Shown: positions 26,402 through 35,385 of the stretch, one piece after another
How positions within the stretch are numbered: the stretch's first letter is position 1
Layout: each line of letters starts with the position of its first letter
Assembly: GCF_002019855.1 (NCBI RefSeq)
Contig: NZ_CM007717.1
Location: forward strand, 2,415,198-2,479,197
Reading direction: 5' to 3'
Origin: Streptomyces antibioticus
Lineage (GTDB): Bacteria > Actinomycetota > Actinomycetes > Streptomycetales > Streptomycetaceae
Length of the DNA: 64,000 nt
Made by a program: the position numbers and the translations under genes
Notes under the pieces: generated by a model
Databases searched by the model: none
Seen by the model: only the letters and a program-made list of their open reading frames with translations
Told to the model about the DNA's origin: nothing

Positions 26402-26415
26402 CACCCGTCACACCG

Positions 26416-26456
26416 AGGGCCCGGCCCCCTGGAGAACGCCCAGGGAGCCGGGCCCT
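26416..26456 (+). terminator. ileS terminator hairpin
   Basis: AGGGCCCGGCCCCCTGG (26416-26432) pairs with CCAGGGAGCCGGGCCCT (26440-26456) across a seven-base loop with one mismatch, 15 bp after the ileS stop. Confidence 0.85.
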
Positions 26457-26460
26457 TCGC

Positions 26461-26490
26461 CGTTCCCGTTCCCGTTCTCGTTCTCGTTCC
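26461..26490. repeat. Five tandem CGTTCY hexamers
   Basis: CGTTCC, CGTTCC, CGTTCT, CGTTCT, CGTTCC run head to tail between the ileS and divIVA terminators. No function is evident. Confidence 0.8.
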
Positions 26491-26521
26491 CAGTGGTCCG
26501 TGTCACCTGTCGGCGCACGCA

Positions 26522-26562
26522 AAAGGGCGGGACCCCGGATCGAATCCGGGGTCCCGCCCTTT
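26522..26562. terminator. Bidirectional terminator, ileS / divIVA
   Basis: A perfect 19-bp inverted repeat (AAAGGGCGGGACCCCGGAT at 26522-26540, complement at 26544-26562) with a three-base loop is flanked by A-run and T-run, so it can end transcription from both sides. The TCGAATCC in the loop region mimics a tRNA T-arm but no tRNA is present. Confidence 0.92.
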
Positions 26563-26597
26563 GAACGCTGCCGACGCCTAAGGCGTACTACAGGCCG

Positions 26598-27854
26598 TCA
26601 GTTGTCGTCCTCGTCGATGAGGAAGCCACGCATCGGCGAGGGAGCCTGGCCCATCGGGGAGGGACCCTGCGGACGCACCGGCGCCATCGGCTGAGTCATC
26701 GCCGGCGACATCTGCTGCTGGCCGCCGTAGGACGGCGCGGCGGGGCTGGGAGCCCCCATGCCGGAACCCATTCCCGAGCCCATGCCCGGCGCACCGGCGC
26801 CGTAGGACGGGGCACTCGCGCCGGCCGGAGCCATGGAGGGCGCCGGGGACGGCGGCAGCGAGGCCGCTGCCGGGGTGCGCGGCGGAGCGAGCGAGTCGTC
26901 GGCCTGGGTCTCGAGCTGACGGAGCTGGGACTCCAGGTAGGACTTCAGGCGCGTACGGTACTCGCGCTCGAAGCCGCGCAGGTCCTCGACCTTGCGCTCC
27001 AGCGTGGCGCGGGCGGACTCCAGGGAGCCCATCGCGACACGGTGCTTCTCCTGCGCGTCCCGCTCCAGGGCGTCGGCCTTGGCACGGGCGTCCCGCTCCA
27101 GACCCTCGGCGCGGCTGCGGGCCTCACCGACGATCTTGTTGGCCTCGGAACGGGCCTCGGCGATCGCCTGGTCGGCGGTCTGCTGGGCCAGCGAGAGGAC
27201 ACGGGCGGCGCTGTCGCCACCGGGGCCCTGACCGGGGCCGCCCATCGGACCGCCGCCCATGGGACCACCCATGGGGCCGCCCATCGGGCCACCCATCTGC
27301 TGCTGCATCGGAGGCTGGCCGCCCATGGGGCCCTGCCCCATCGGACCCTGACCCATGGGGCCCTGGCCCATCGGACCCTGACCCATCGGGCCGGGACCCT
27401 GGGGACCGCCCTGGCCGCCACCGGGGCCGGCCGGAAGCTGCGGGGCACCGCTCGGCAGCTGGGGCGGGCCACCCATGGGGCCACCCATCTGCTGCTGCGG
27501 CGGGCCCGATATGCCGGCGGGCACCGGAGCGCCGGGACCGCGCATGCCCTGCTGCGGCATTCCCTGCGGGGGCATCCCCTGCGGAGGCATGCCCTGCTGG
27601 GGCATCCCCTGCTGCGGCATGCCGCCCTGCTGCTGGTCCTGCTCCGGAGGCTTGCGCATGTTCTGCTGGTTCTGGGCAGCAGCGCGCGTGGCCGCGGCCA
27701 GTTTGGCCCGCAGATCCTCGTTCTCACGGAGAAGTCGGGTCAGTTCGGCTTCGACCTCGTCGAGGAAGGCATCGACCTCGTCCTCGTCATAGCCTTCTCG
27801 GAGGCGGACGGTCGTGAACTGCTTGTTCCGCACGTCCTCGGGGGTCAACGGCAT
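26598..27854 (-). CDS. divIVA: DivIVA, polar growth and cell-shape protein
   Basis: The 418-residue protein starts with the DivIVA membrane-binding domain ([38 protein letters not shown], shown here by its key residues [10 protein letters not shown] and [10 protein letters not shown]), with a coiled coil to about residue 60. A long Gln/Pro/Met/Gly linker (about 70-200) is built of MPQQG and GPMGQ repeats. A second coiled coil follows (about 215-310, [24 protein letters not shown]), then a Pro/Gly/Ala tail ending in DEDDN. In Streptomyces it marks hyphal tips, recruits the cell wall machinery and is essential. It is the last gene of the dcw region. ATG 27854 has GAGGTGAAG just upstream. Confidence 0.98.
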   Translation of the reverse strand: MPLTPEDVRNKQFTTVRLREGYDEDEVDAFLDEVEAELTRLLRENEDLRAKLAAATRAAAQNQQNMRKPPEQDQQQGGMPQQGMPQQGMPPQGMPPQGMPQQGMRGPGAPVPAGISGPPQQQMGGPMGGPPQLPSGAPQLPAGPGGGQGGPQGPGPMGQGPMGQGPMGQGPMGQGPMGGQPPMQQQMGGPMGGPMGGPMGGGPMGGPGQGPGGDSAARVLSLAQQTADQAIAEARSEANKIVGEARSRAEGLERDARAKADALERDAQEKHRVAMGSLESARATLERKVEDLRGFEREYRTRLKSYLESQLRQLETQADDSLAPPRTPAAASLPPSPAPSMAPAGASAPSYGAGAPGMGSGMGSGMGAPSPAAPSYGGQQQMSPAMTQPMAPVRPQGPSPMGQAPSPMRGFLIDEDDN

Positions 27855-27906
27855 CTCTTCACCTCAACGTAGTCGTCGGCATCGGCAAGACGGTAGTTCA
27901 CATCGC

Positions 27907-28191
27907 TCACAGCCGGCTCACGATCGAGATCAGGATGTAGACGATGATCATCAGTACGAAGAAGGACAGGTCGAGCGCCACGCCCCCGAGACGCAGCGGC
28001 GGGATGACCCGCCGCAGAAGCTTGAGCGGTGGATCGGTGACAGTGTAGGTGGCCTCCAGAACGACCACCATCGCCTTGCCGGGCTGCCATGAGCGGGCGA
28101 ACTGGAAGACGTAGTCCATGACCAACCGGAAGATGAGTACCAGAAGGAACACCATCAGCGCGATGCGAACGACATCCAGGACCACGCTCAT
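27907..28191 (-). CDS. ylmG: YggT/YlmG family membrane protein
   Basis: The 94-residue protein consists of two YggT-type hydrophobic helices (about 5-27 and 70-92) around the conserved loop ATYTVTDPPLKLLRRVIPP. The family occurs next to sepF in Gram-positive bacteria and cyanobacteria and has been linked to division-site and cell-shape functions, with no known activity. ATG 28191 (MSVVLDVVRIAL) is used; the purine-rich AGAGGGAAG upstream is rather distant. It lies 62 bp after sepF and 52 bp before divIVA. Confidence 0.94.
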   Translation of the reverse strand: MSVVLDVVRIALMVFLLVLIFRLVMDYVFQFARSWQPGKAMVVVLEATYTVTDPPLKLLRRVIPPLRLGGVALDLSFFVLMIIVYILISIVSRL

Positions 28192-28253
28192 GTTCGGTGC
28201 TTCCCTCTCCCCTGTTTCCTACTGCTCTGTACTGCTGTTTCCGGCTGTGCGTC

Positions 28254-28895
28254 TCAGCTCTGGTTGAAGAACCCGCCCTCTGCGATGCGGGCCTTGTCCT
28301 CCGCCGTGACATCGACGTTAGCAGGCGACAACAGGAACACCTTCTGCGTCACCCGCTCGATGCTGCCGTGAAGACCAAACACCAAACCTGCCGCAAAGTC
28401 GACAAGTCGCTTCGCGTCTGTGTCATCCATCTCAGTCAGATTCATGATCACCGGGGTGCCCTCACGGAAGTGTTCCCCGATGGTACGGGCCTCGTTGTAG
28501 GTCCGGGGGTGGAGCGTGGTGATCCGGTACGGCTCTCGTTCCGACACGACCTTGGGCATGATCACCGGTGCGTTCTTCTCCAGGGACTGACGTTCTTGTG
28601 TGATGGACGCCACGGGCGCGATGCGCGCGGGACGCCCGGATTCCGCGAGGGGCGAGGCGGATCGGGACACCGGCTCGCGCGGGGCGGGCGGCTGTACGAT
28701 TCGTACCTCTTCGTCCCTCTGGGACTGATGTGCTCCGTGTGACGAGTGGGACGGCTCGTGCCGTCGGTGATCCCGCTCGGGCTCCGGGTCCAGCTCGGGC
28801 TCGAAGTCGTCGTCGGGGTCGAAGCCCCGGCCGTCGTACCCATCGTCCTCCACGAGGCCGAGGTAGACCGCCATCTTGCGCATCGCGCCGGCCAT
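28254..28895 (-). CDS. sepF: SepF, Z-ring membrane anchor
   Basis: The 213-residue protein has the N-terminal amphipathic membrane-targeting helix ([17 protein letters not shown]), an acidic and His/Arg-rich linker (about 20-110), and the C-terminal SepF fold (about 115-205: [58 protein letters not shown]). SepF dimers bind the FtsZ C-terminus and tether it to the membrane, which is important here because no ftsA is present. ATG 28895 is chosen because GGAGG lies nine bases upstream; the frame is open further upstream without a ribosome site. Confidence 0.97.
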   Translation of the reverse strand: MAGAMRKMAVYLGLVEDDGYDGRGFDPDDDFEPELDPEPERDHRRHEPSHSSHGAHQSQRDEEVRIVQPPAPREPVSRSASPLAESGRPARIAPVASITQERQSLEKNAPVIMPKVVSEREPYRITTLHPRTYNEARTIGEHFREGTPVIMNLTEMDDTDAKRLVDFAAGLVFGLHGSIERVTQKVFLLSPANVDVTAEDKARIAEGGFFNQS

Positions 28896-29023
28896 GCTCT
28901 GAGTCCTCCGCTCTGTGGTGGATCGGCTTTCGACTGCCAAGTCCCGCGATCCACGTGGCCCTTGTGCCCGCCTTTCGGCGGAAATGACCATATTTTCTGC
29001 TGTGGTCCGACTTCCTGGCGACG

Positions 29024-29743
29024 TTACCCGAGCCGGGGGCGGACTCCGAGTACCGCAGTGCCGACGCGCACATGTGTCGCCCCGGCAGCCACGGCCTCCT
29101 CGAGGTCCGCACTCATCCCCGCGGACACCATGTTCGCAGCAGGATGGGCTCGGCGCAGGTCAGTCGACAAATCCATCAACCGCTCGAAGGCGGCCCGTTG
29201 ACGTCCGGCGTACTCCCCGGTCAGAGGTGCGACGGTCATCAGTCCGGCGAGTCGCAGCCCCGGCGCGCCGGCCACCTGGTCGGCCAACTCCGCGATTCCG
29301 CCCGGCGCCACGCCGCCCCGCTCGCCCCGGGCCTCGTCGCCCGCGTCGAGCGCGACCTGCACGAGGCAGCCGATCTCGCGTCCGGCCCGCACCGCTTCCT
29401 TCGACAGCGCGGTCACCAGCCGGGACCGGTCGACCGACTGCACGAAGTCCGCGTAACCGACCACGGATCGCACCTTGTTGGTCTGCAACTGACCGACGAA
29501 GTGCCACTGGAGAGACAGATCCGAACATTCCGCGGCCTTGGGGGCGGCGTCCTGGTCCTTGTTCTCGGCGACGTGCCGTACGCCGAGGTCCGCGAGGATC
29601 CGCACATCGCTCGCCGGGTAGGTCTTGGTGACCACGATCAGGGTCACCTCGTCCCGCGGGCGGCCCGCCGCCTCGCAGGCGCGGGCGATGCGCTCCTCCA
29701 CCTTCGCCAGATTCGTGGCGAGTTCGTCCTTACGGTCCGTCAT
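29024..29743 (-). CDS. ylmE: YggS/YlmE family PLP homeostasis protein
   Basis: The 239-residue protein is a single-domain alanine-racemase-fold PLP protein: [16 protein letters not shown] with the cofactor lysine near residue 41, then [24 protein letters not shown] and LAGLMTVAP, and the phosphate-binding [26 protein letters not shown] region. Family members bind PLP and help B6 and amino-acid balance without known racemase activity. In Streptomyces, the gene lies between pgeF (ylmD) and sepF and influences sporulation septation. ATG 29743 follows the pgeF stop by 5 bp. Confidence 0.95.
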   Translation of the reverse strand: MTDRKDELATNLAKVEERIARACEAAGRPRDEVTLIVVTKTYPASDVRILADLGVRHVAENKDQDAAPKAAECSDLSLQWHFVGQLQTNKVRSVVGYADFVQSVDRSRLVTALSKEAVRAGREIGCLVQVALDAGDEARGERGGVAPGGIAELADQVAGAPGLRLAGLMTVAPLTGEYAGRQRAAFERLMDLSTDLRRAHPAANMVSAGMSADLEEAVAAGATHVRVGTAVLGVRPRLG

Positions 29744-29748
29744 GTTCT

Positions 29749-30477
29749 TCAGTCCAGCCAGACATATCCCGCGAGTCGCCCCGTGGCGCGGTCGCGGCGG
29801 TACGAGAAGTGATCGTCCGACTCCAGCGTGCACACCGGCGAACGCTCCCGGTCGCGCACCCCGAGCCGGTCGAGCTGTGCGTGCACTCCGGCGACGACGT
29901 CCACCGCGGGGGTGCCCCAGCTCGTCTCGGCGTGGGCCGCCGGCTCCAGCGCGGCGACCTCGGCGCGCATCGCCTCCGGCACCTCGTAGCACCGGCCGCA
30001 CACGGCGGGTCCGGTGCGGGCGACGATCCGGGCGGGGTCGGCGCCGAGCGATGCCATGGCGTCGACGGCGGCGGGCACGATCCCCTTGACCATGCCGGGC
30101 CGCCCGGCGTGCGCCGCGGCGACCACCCCGGCGACCGGGTCGGCCAGCAGGACCGGGACGCAGTCGGCCGTCAGCACGGCGAGGGCGAGCCCGCGCGCCG
30201 CGGTGACCAGTCCGTCGACCTCCGGGGTGAGCCGGGTGGTCCAGGGTCCGTCGACCTCGGCGACGTCGGCGCCGTGCACCTGGTTCATCCAGACCACCCG
30301 CGCCGGGTCCAGGCCCAGCGACTTGGCGGCGAGTTCGCGGTTGGTGCGGACGGCCCCGGGGTCGTCGCCGACCGCGCCGCCCAGGTTGAGCTGCTCATAC
30401 GGAGCGGCGCTCACCCCGCCCCACCGGTCGGTGAAGGCGAAGTGCGCGCCGCTCACGGTCTCGCGCCGTCCTATCAC
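29749..30477 (-). CDS. pgeF: PgeF/YfiH (DUF152) peptidoglycan editing factor, laccase-like
   Basis: The 242-residue protein has the DUF152 metal-site motifs: [13 protein letters not shown] (Cys), [17 protein letters not shown] (His) and CGRCYEVP. E. coli PgeF (YfiH) cleaves wrongly incorporated Ser from UDP-MurNAc-dipeptide, while older work called the family multicopper polyphenol oxidases. Its place in a cell wall cluster supports the editing role, but that is inference. GTG 30477 overlaps the ftsZ stop as GTGA, so translation is coupled to ftsZ. Confidence 0.93.
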   Translation of the reverse strand: MIGRRETVSGAHFAFTDRWGGVSAAPYEQLNLGGAVGDDPGAVRTNRELAAKSLGLDPARVVWMNQVHGADVAEVDGPWTTRLTPEVDGLVTAARGLALAVLTADCVPVLLADPVAGVVAAAHAGRPGMVKGIVPAAVDAMASLGADPARIVARTGPAVCGRCYEVPEAMRAEVAALEPAAHAETSWGTPAVDVVAGVHAQLDRLGVRDRERSPVCTLESDDHFSYRRDRATGRLAGYVWLD

Positions 30478-31670
30478 TTCAGGAAGTCCGGCACGTCCAG
30501 CTCCTCGGCCGCGCTGTCCGAGTAGGTCCGCGACGGCGGGACCGGCGGGGAGACCGGGAGGTCCGCGACCGGCTCGGGCACCGGCTCCGGCTCCTCCTTG
30601 GGCGTGACGCTGCCGAGCGAGCCGAAGGACGGGCGGCTCTCGGGCTGCCGTACCGGGGTGGGCTCCTCGCGGCGGGCCGAGGCCGAGGACGCACCCATGA
30701 CGGTCTCGCGGCGGGCCGGGGGCTGTCCGCCGTCGAAGCCGGCCGCGATCACGGTGACCCGGACCTCGTCGCCGAGCGCGTCGTCGATGACCGCGCCGAA
30801 GATGATGTTGGCCTCGGGGTGGGCGGCCTCGCTGACGAGCTGGGCGGCCTCGTTGATCTCGAACAGGCCGAGGTCGGAGCCGCCGGAGATGGAGAGCAGC
30901 ACACCGCGGGCGCCGTCGATGGACGCCTCCAGGAGCGGCGAGGAGATCGCCATCTCGGCGGCGGCCACCGCGCGGTCGTCGCCGCGGGCCGAGCCGATGC
31001 CCATGAGCGCCGAACCGGCCTCGGACATGACCGACTTGACGTCGGCGAAGTCGAGGTTGATCAGGCCCGGCGTGGTGATCAGGTCGGTGATGCCCTGGAC
31101 ACCGGAGAGCAGGACCTGGTCGGCCGACTTGAAGGCGTCGAGGACGGAGACCTGGCGGTCCGAGATGGACAGCAGCCGGTCGTTGGGGATGACGATGAGG
31201 GTGTCGACCTCTTCGCGGAGTTCCGCGATGCCGTCCTCGGCCTGGTTGGCCCGGCGGCGCCCTTCGAAGGTGAAGGGGCGGGTGACCACGCCGATGGTGA
31301 GGGCGCCCAGGGAGCGGGCGATGTTGGCGACGACGGGCGCGCCGCCGGTGCCGGTGCCGCCGCCTTCACCGGCGGTGACGAAGACCATGTCGGCCCCCTT
31401 GAGGACCTCCTCGATCTCCTCGCGGTGGTCCTCGGCGGCCTTGCGGCCGACGGCCGGATTGGCGCCGGCGCCGAGTCCGCGGGTCAGTTCGCGGCCGACG
31501 TCGAGCTTGACGTCGGCGTCGCTCATCAACAGCGCCTGGGCGTCGGTGTTGATGGCGATGAACTCGACGCCCTTGAGACCGACCTCGATCATCCGGTTGA
31601 TGGCATTGACACCACCGCCGCCGACACCGATGACTTTGATGACTGCGAGGTAGTTCTGCGGTGCTGCCAC
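30474..31670 (-). CDS. ftsZ: Cell division protein FtsZ
   Basis: The 398-residue tubulin homologue has the N-terminal nucleotide-binding domain ([19 protein letters not shown]), the tubulin signature [12 protein letters not shown] near residues 101-111 and the T7 synergy loop [21 protein letters not shown] variable linker rich in Pro, Glu and Arg (about 318-385) follows, and the conserved C-terminal peptide is ELDVPDFLK, which binds SepF. GTG 31670 has GAGAGG eight bases upstream. It is preceded by a 277-bp gap that probably holds its own promoters, in keeping with the extra FtsZ needed for sporulation ladders. Confidence 0.99.
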   Translation of the reverse strand: MAAPQNYLAVIKVIGVGGGGVNAINRMIEVGLKGVEFIAINTDAQALLMSDADVKLDVGRELTRGLGAGANPAVGRKAAEDHREEIEEVLKGADMVFVTAGEGGGTGTGGAPVVANIARSLGALTIGVVTRPFTFEGRRRANQAEDGIAELREEVDTLIVIPNDRLLSISDRQVSVLDAFKSADQVLLSGVQGITDLITTPGLINLDFADVKSVMSEAGSALMGIGSARGDDRAVAAAEMAISSPLLEASIDGARGVLLSISGGSDLGLFEINEAAQLVSEAAHPEANIIFGAVIDDALGDEVRVTVIAAGFDGGQPPARRETVMGASSASARREEPTPVRQPESRPSFGSLGSVTPKEEPEPVPEPVADLPVSPPVPPSRTYSDSAAEELDVPDFLK

Positions 31671-31947
31671 GTCGAAGGCCTCTCGCCTCGAGTTACGTGT
31701 CGTCGCCTCGCGGGTGATGCGATCCGACGACTGATGCCGAATGGGCCGGTCCGTTTCGCCGACCCGAACCCTAACGCTGAAGTTTAGGGTTACCAGTGTG
31801 TCTGTTCCTTGGAGTCTTCTGAACAGGACACTAAGTCGACAAGTGGCGCCCGTTCAACGAACACGCCGAACCTCCCGTTTTTCTTTTCACCCTATGTGAT
31901 CAGCCATGTCGCTGCCCAACCAGGGTGCTGGCCTGCGCTGATGTGCG
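31671..31947 (-). promoter_or_regulatory. ftsZ upstream control region
   Basis: This is the longest gap inside the dcw cluster. It contains an AACCCTAA (31767-31774) / TTAGGGTT (31784-31791) dyad, whose minus-strand reading offers TAGGGT and TAAACT as possible -10 elements, and two GACAC motifs on the minus strand (complements at 31697-31701 and 31798-31802). GACAC is the WhiA recognition core, and ftsZ is a known WhiA target in Streptomyces. Which element is used cannot be read from sequence alone. Confidence 0.5.
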
Positions 31948-32742
31948 TCAACTCCCCGATGACGCGGGGGCCGTGGGAGCGCTGACGTCGAAGTGCCGCG
32001 CGGTCGGGGCGGCTTTCATCAGTGCGGTGAGAGTACGCGCTTTGAGCGCGCCGTTCTCGGCACTCCCCCAGTCGACCGTGCGTCCGCCGGCCAACTCCAG
32101 CGAGATGCCGTCGTAGGAACGGACCTTGAGGGCACGGGTCCGGCGGGCGACCGCGGCCGGCAGATCACCGGCGGCCTTCACCGCCTCGCGCACCAGCCGG
32201 TCCTCGCCGAACCGGCGCAGACCGGCCGTGGCGGAACCCGAGGTGGGGAGCGCCAGTTCGAGGAACGGCACGTTCTTCGGGGCGCGGGAAACCGTGGCGA
32301 AACGGACGCCCTCATCGTCCACTTCGATGAACTTCGACCCTTTTCGCACCAGCAGAACGGGCTTGCGCTCGGTCACTTTCAGGCCGATTCCGTCGGGCCA
32401 GGAACGGACCGCCTCGACCTCGTCGATACGCGGCAGTTCACGGCGCAGCCGGGCCTCGATCGCGGCGGTGTCGAGGGAGACGAGCGGCGATCCGAGGGGT
32501 ACGGCGGCGGCCGCGCGCACCTCGCGCGGGGTCAGCACGTCGGTGCCGGACACGGAGACGTGGTCGACGCGCAGCCACCGCGAGCCGTACAACACCCAGA
32601 CGCCGCCCGCGCCGAGGAGAAGGGCGGCGACCACGAGGATGATGATCACACGAAGCCGCCGGGGTCCCCACCTCCGGACGAGGGGCGGGCCGGACGACTC
32701 CTCCTGGCGTGCACCGCGCTCGGCGGTGGCGGATCCGGCCAC
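31948..32742 (-). CDS. ftsQ: Cell division protein FtsQ
   Basis: The 264-residue bitopic protein has a cytoplasmic head, one membrane helix (about 45-67, VIIILVVAALLLGAGGVWVLY), a POTRA domain (LRVDHVSVSGTDVLTPREVRAAA) and the FtsQ beta domain (RSWPDGIGLKVTERKPVLLVRKG, FIEVDDEGVRF). It links early and late divisome components with FtsL. GTG 32742 (VAGSATAERG) is preferred because AAAGGG lies eight bases upstream; GTG 32763 is also in frame but lies in a repeat with no ribosome site. A 20-bp tandem repeat separates it from murG. Confidence 0.95.
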   Translation of the reverse strand: MAGSATAERGARQEESSGPPLVRRWGPRRLRVIIILVVAALLLGAGGVWVLYGSRWLRVDHVSVSGTDVLTPREVRAAAAVPLGSPLVSLDTAAIEARLRRELPRIDEVEAVRSWPDGIGLKVTERKPVLLVRKGSKFIEVDDEGVRFATVSRAPKNVPFLELALPTSGSATAGLRRFGEDRLVREAVKAAGDLPAAVARRTRALKVRSYDGISLELAGGRTVDWGSAENGALKARTLTALMKAAPTARHFDVSAPTAPASSGS

Positions 32743-32760
32743 GCTCCCTGCCCTTTCGTT

Positions 32761-32800
32761 CACACGGAAGAACCGTGTCTCACACGGACGAACCGTGCCT
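32761..32800. repeat. Tandem 20-bp repeat, each unit an inverted repeat, between murG and ftsQ
   Basis: CACACGGAAGAACCGTGTCT (32761-32780) is followed directly by a copy with two changes (32781-32800). Each unit folds on itself (CACACGG / CCGTG). The second unit contains part of the murG stop codon. In the mRNA these would be two small hairpins just upstream of the ftsQ ribosome site. Confidence 0.85.
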
Positions 32801-33896
32801 AACGCTGCGCGCGGCTCGCGGCGATCGCCTCGTACACCATGCCGACGAGCAGGTCGTCGGCGTCGCGGCGGCCGAACTCACCGGCGGCGCGGGACATCTC
32901 GTAGAGCCGGTGCGGGTCGGCGAGCACCGGCAGGACGTTCTCCCGGACCCAGTCGGGGGTCAGTTCGGCGTCGTCGACGAGCAGTCCGCCGCCGGCCTTG
33001 ACCACCGGCTGGGCGTTGAGCCGCTGTTCGCCGTTGCCGATGGGCAGCGGGACGTAGGCGGCCGGGAGTCCGACGGCGGAGAGTTCGGCGACGGTCATCG
33101 CGCCCGCGCGGCAGAGCATCATGTCGGCTGCGGCGTACGCGAGGTCCATGCGCTCCAGGTACGGTACCGGGATGTAGGGGGGCATTCCCGGCATCTGCTG
33201 GACATGCGGCAGTTCGTTCTTGGGGCCGACCGCGTGCAGGATCTGGATACCGGCCTGCTGGAGCCAGGGCGCGACCTGCTGGACGACCTCGTTGAGACGG
33301 CGGGCGCCCTGCGAGCCGCCGGAGACCAGCAGCGTCGGCAGGTTGGGGTCGAGGCCGAACATCGCGCGGGCCTCGGGGCGCGCGGCGGCGCGGTCCAGGG
33401 TGGCGATGGTGCGGCGCAGCGGGATGCCGATGTACCGCGCGTCGCGCAGCTTGCTGTCGGGCGTGGAGACCGCGACCCGGGCCGCGTAGCGGGAGCCGAT
33501 CTTGTTGGCCAGGCCGGGGCGGGCGTTGGCCTCGTGGACCACGATCGGCACCCCGAGGCGCTTGGCGGCGAGGTAGCCCGGCAGGGCCACGTATCCGCCG
33601 AAGCCGACGACGGCGTCCGCCTTGGTGCGCTCCAGGATCTGCTCGGCGGCCTTGATCGTGCCGCGCAGCCGGCCCGGGACGGTGATCAGTTCAGGGGTGG
33701 GCTTGCGCGGCAGCGGTACGGCCGGGATCAGCGCCAGATCGTAGCCGCGCTGCGGAACCAGCGTGGTCTCCAGTCCGCGCTCGGTGCCCAGGGCCGTGAT
33801 CCCCACGGTGGGGTCCTGCCTGCGCAGGGCGTCCGCGAGGGCGAGCGCGGGCTCGATGTGGCCGGCGGTCCCCCCACCAGCGAGTACGACATGCAC
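32799..33896 (-). CDS. murG: UDP-GlcNAc:lipid I GlcNAc transferase MurG
   Basis: The 365-residue GT28 enzyme converts lipid I to lipid II on the inner membrane face. It starts with the G-loop HVVLAGGGTAGHIEPALA, has AVVGFGGYVALPGYLAA and VVHEANARPGLANK, and the donor-site motifs LLVSGGSQGARRLNE and MMLCRAGAMTVAELSAVGLPAAYVPLP. GTG 33896 follows the ftsW stop by 6 bp. The enzyme length matches the family. Confidence 0.98.
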   Translation of the reverse strand: MHVVLAGGGTAGHIEPALALADALRRQDPTVGITALGTERGLETTLVPQRGYDLALIPAVPLPRKPTPELITVPGRLRGTIKAAEQILERTKADAVVGFGGYVALPGYLAAKRLGVPIVVHEANARPGLANKIGSRYAARVAVSTPDSKLRDARYIGIPLRRTIATLDRAAARPEARAMFGLDPNLPTLLVSGGSQGARRLNEVVQQVAPWLQQAGIQILHAVGPKNELPHVQQMPGMPPYIPVPYLERMDLAYAAADMMLCRAGAMTVAELSAVGLPAAYVPLPIGNGEQRLNAQPVVKAGGGLLVDDAELTPDWVRENVLPVLADPHRLYEMSRAAGEFGRRDADDLLVGMVYEAIAASRAQR

Positions 33897-33902
33897 CGAA
33901 AT

Positions 33903-35267
33903 TCACCGCTCTCCGGACGGACGCGCCGCCGAGGCACGCCGTCGCATCGTGTTCCATCTCCGAAGTCTCCGGACGGGTCCGAAGCCTCCAGCCCCCCGCT
34001 TTCTACCAAAGCGGGGGTGGCGCATCGCAAGCGCCGCCCGCGCAGCGGGCTCGTCGCGTGCGAAGGCGATCAGCAGCCCGATGGCGAACATGGTCGGCAG
34101 CAGGGCCGAACCCCCGTAGGAGAACAGCGGGAGGGGGACTCCGGCGATCGGCAGCAGGCCGAGCACCGCACCGATGTTGATCACCGCCTGAGCGGTGATC
34201 CAGGTGGTCACACCTCCCGCGGCATACCTGACGAAGGGGTCCTCCGTGCGTCCGGCCACGCGGATACCCGCATAGCCTAGAGCCGCGAACAGGGCGAGTA
34301 CCGACAGCGTCCCCGCCAGACCCAGTTCCTCACCGGTGACGGCGAAGATGAAGTCGGTGTGGGCTTCGGGCAATTGTCCCCATTTCTCCACACTCGCCCC
34401 CAGCCCGGAGCCGAAGATGCCGCCGGAGGCCAGGGCGTAGATGCCGTGCACGGCCTGCCAGCAGGCGTCCCCGGGGCCGGGATCGGTGGCGCCGATGCAC
34501 TGGAGCCGGGCCATCCGGTTGGGGCTGGTCTTGATCAGGATCGCGCCGATCGCGGCCGCGACCGCCAGCACCCCGACGAAGAGCCGGGTGGGTGCCCCGG
34601 CCAGCCACAACAGGCCGAACAGGACGGCCGTCAGGATGATCGCCGTCCCCATGTCGCCGCCCAGCATGATGAGTCCGAGCAGCATGAAGGCGACCGGGAC
34701 CAGCGGCACCAGCATGTGCTTCCACTGGGCCAGCAGTTTCTTGTCCTGTTTGCGGGCGAGCAGATCGGCGCCCCACAGCACCAGGGCGAGCTTGCCGAAC
34801 TCGCTGGGCTGGAGCTGGAAGGAGCCGCCGAGCGAGATCCAGTTCTGGTTGCCGTTGACCGCCATCCCTATCCCGGGGACCTGCACCAGCGCCATCGTGA
34901 AGACGGCGCCGGCGAGGATCGGATAGGCCAGCGCGCGGTGCAGTTTCACCGGCATCCGGGAGGCGGCGAACAGCAGTCCGGCGCCGATCGCGGCGGCCAG
35001 CAACTGTTTGCGGAAGAAGAAGGATCCCGGCAGCGACTTCTGGAGCGCGGTGATCTGGGACGCCGAGTACACCATCACGAGCCCGAGCACGGTGATGAGC
35101 AGACTGCCGCCGAGGATCAGGTAGTAGGCGGTCAGCGGCCGGTCCCAGGCCCTGCGGACCCGGATGTAGAGCCGCAGCACCGGGTTGTCGCGCCGGGGCC
35201 GTACGGCGGGCGGGCGGCGCACCGTGCGCTGGACCGGCGGCCGGCCGCCGGTACGGCTACCGGGCAT
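33903..35267 (-). CDS. ftsW: Lipid II glycosyltransferase FtsW (SEDS family)
   Basis: The 454-residue protein has a basic 40-residue cytoplasmic head and about ten membrane helices (from residue 45). The SEDS signatures are present: GIGMAVNGNQNWISLG, LQPSEFGKLALVLWGADLL, WGQLPEAHTDFIFAVTGEELG and PIAGVPLPLFSYGGSALLP. FtsW polymerises glycan at the septum together with FtsI. ATG 35267 (MPGSRTGG) has only a weak GGTGA, and a 26-codon ORF with a strong ribosome site ends across this start. The tail is basic (RHPRFGRKRG). Confidence 0.97.
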   Translation of the reverse strand: MPGSRTGGRPPVQRTVRRPPAVRPRRDNPVLRLYIRVRRAWDRPLTAYYLILGGSLLITVLGLVMVYSASQITALQKSLPGSFFFRKQLLAAAIGAGLLFAASRMPVKLHRALAYPILAGAVFTMALVQVPGIGMAVNGNQNWISLGGSFQLQPSEFGKLALVLWGADLLARKQDKKLLAQWKHMLVPLVPVAFMLLGLIMLGGDMGTAIILTAVLFGLLWLAGAPTRLFVGVLAVAAAIGAILIKTSPNRMARLQCIGATDPGPGDACWQAVHGIYALASGGIFGSGLGASVEKWGQLPEAHTDFIFAVTGEELGLAGTLSVLALFAALGYAGIRVAGRTEDPFVRYAAGGVTTWITAQAVINIGAVLGLLPIAGVPLPLFSYGGSALLPTMFAIGLLIAFARDEPAARAALAMRHPRFGRKRGAGGFGPVRRLRRWNTMRRRASAARPSGER

Positions 35268-35337
35268 CGCGGTTCACCGCCCGGCCGACGGGCGCGGCGC
35301 ACGGCCGCCGACGGGGTACCGGCCACATCCGAGTCAC
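35257..35337 (-). CDS. Possible 26-residue leader ORF coupled to ftsW
   Basis: GTG 35337 follows GGAGGG by five bases, a much better ribosome site than that of ftsW. The frame encodes a basic, Pro/Arg-rich peptide (VTRMWPVPRRRPCAAPVGRA, then VNRDAR) and stops with TAG at 35259-35257, inside the first codons of ftsW and in a different frame. It could feed ribosomes to ftsW by termination-reinitiation. No homologue is known to me, and it may equally be chance. Confidence 0.35.
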   Translation of the reverse strand: MTRMWPVPRRRPCAAPVGRAVNRDAR

Positions 35338-35385
35338 GCGTCCCTCCAAGGGTCCTGGAGCAACCGTCGCGGCCGGGACGCGCCG

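Noticed and set aside
22673..26404. Very long antisense open frame across ileS
   Set aside because: The frame is a mirror of the GC-rich ileS codons. The product has no family features beyond the 22672 start of the DksA-like gene, where real coding begins.
26522..26562. tRNA-like GATCGAATCC sequence
   Set aside because: It lies in the loop of a perfect 19-bp hairpin between convergent genes; no acceptor or anticodon arms can be formed, so it is a terminator.
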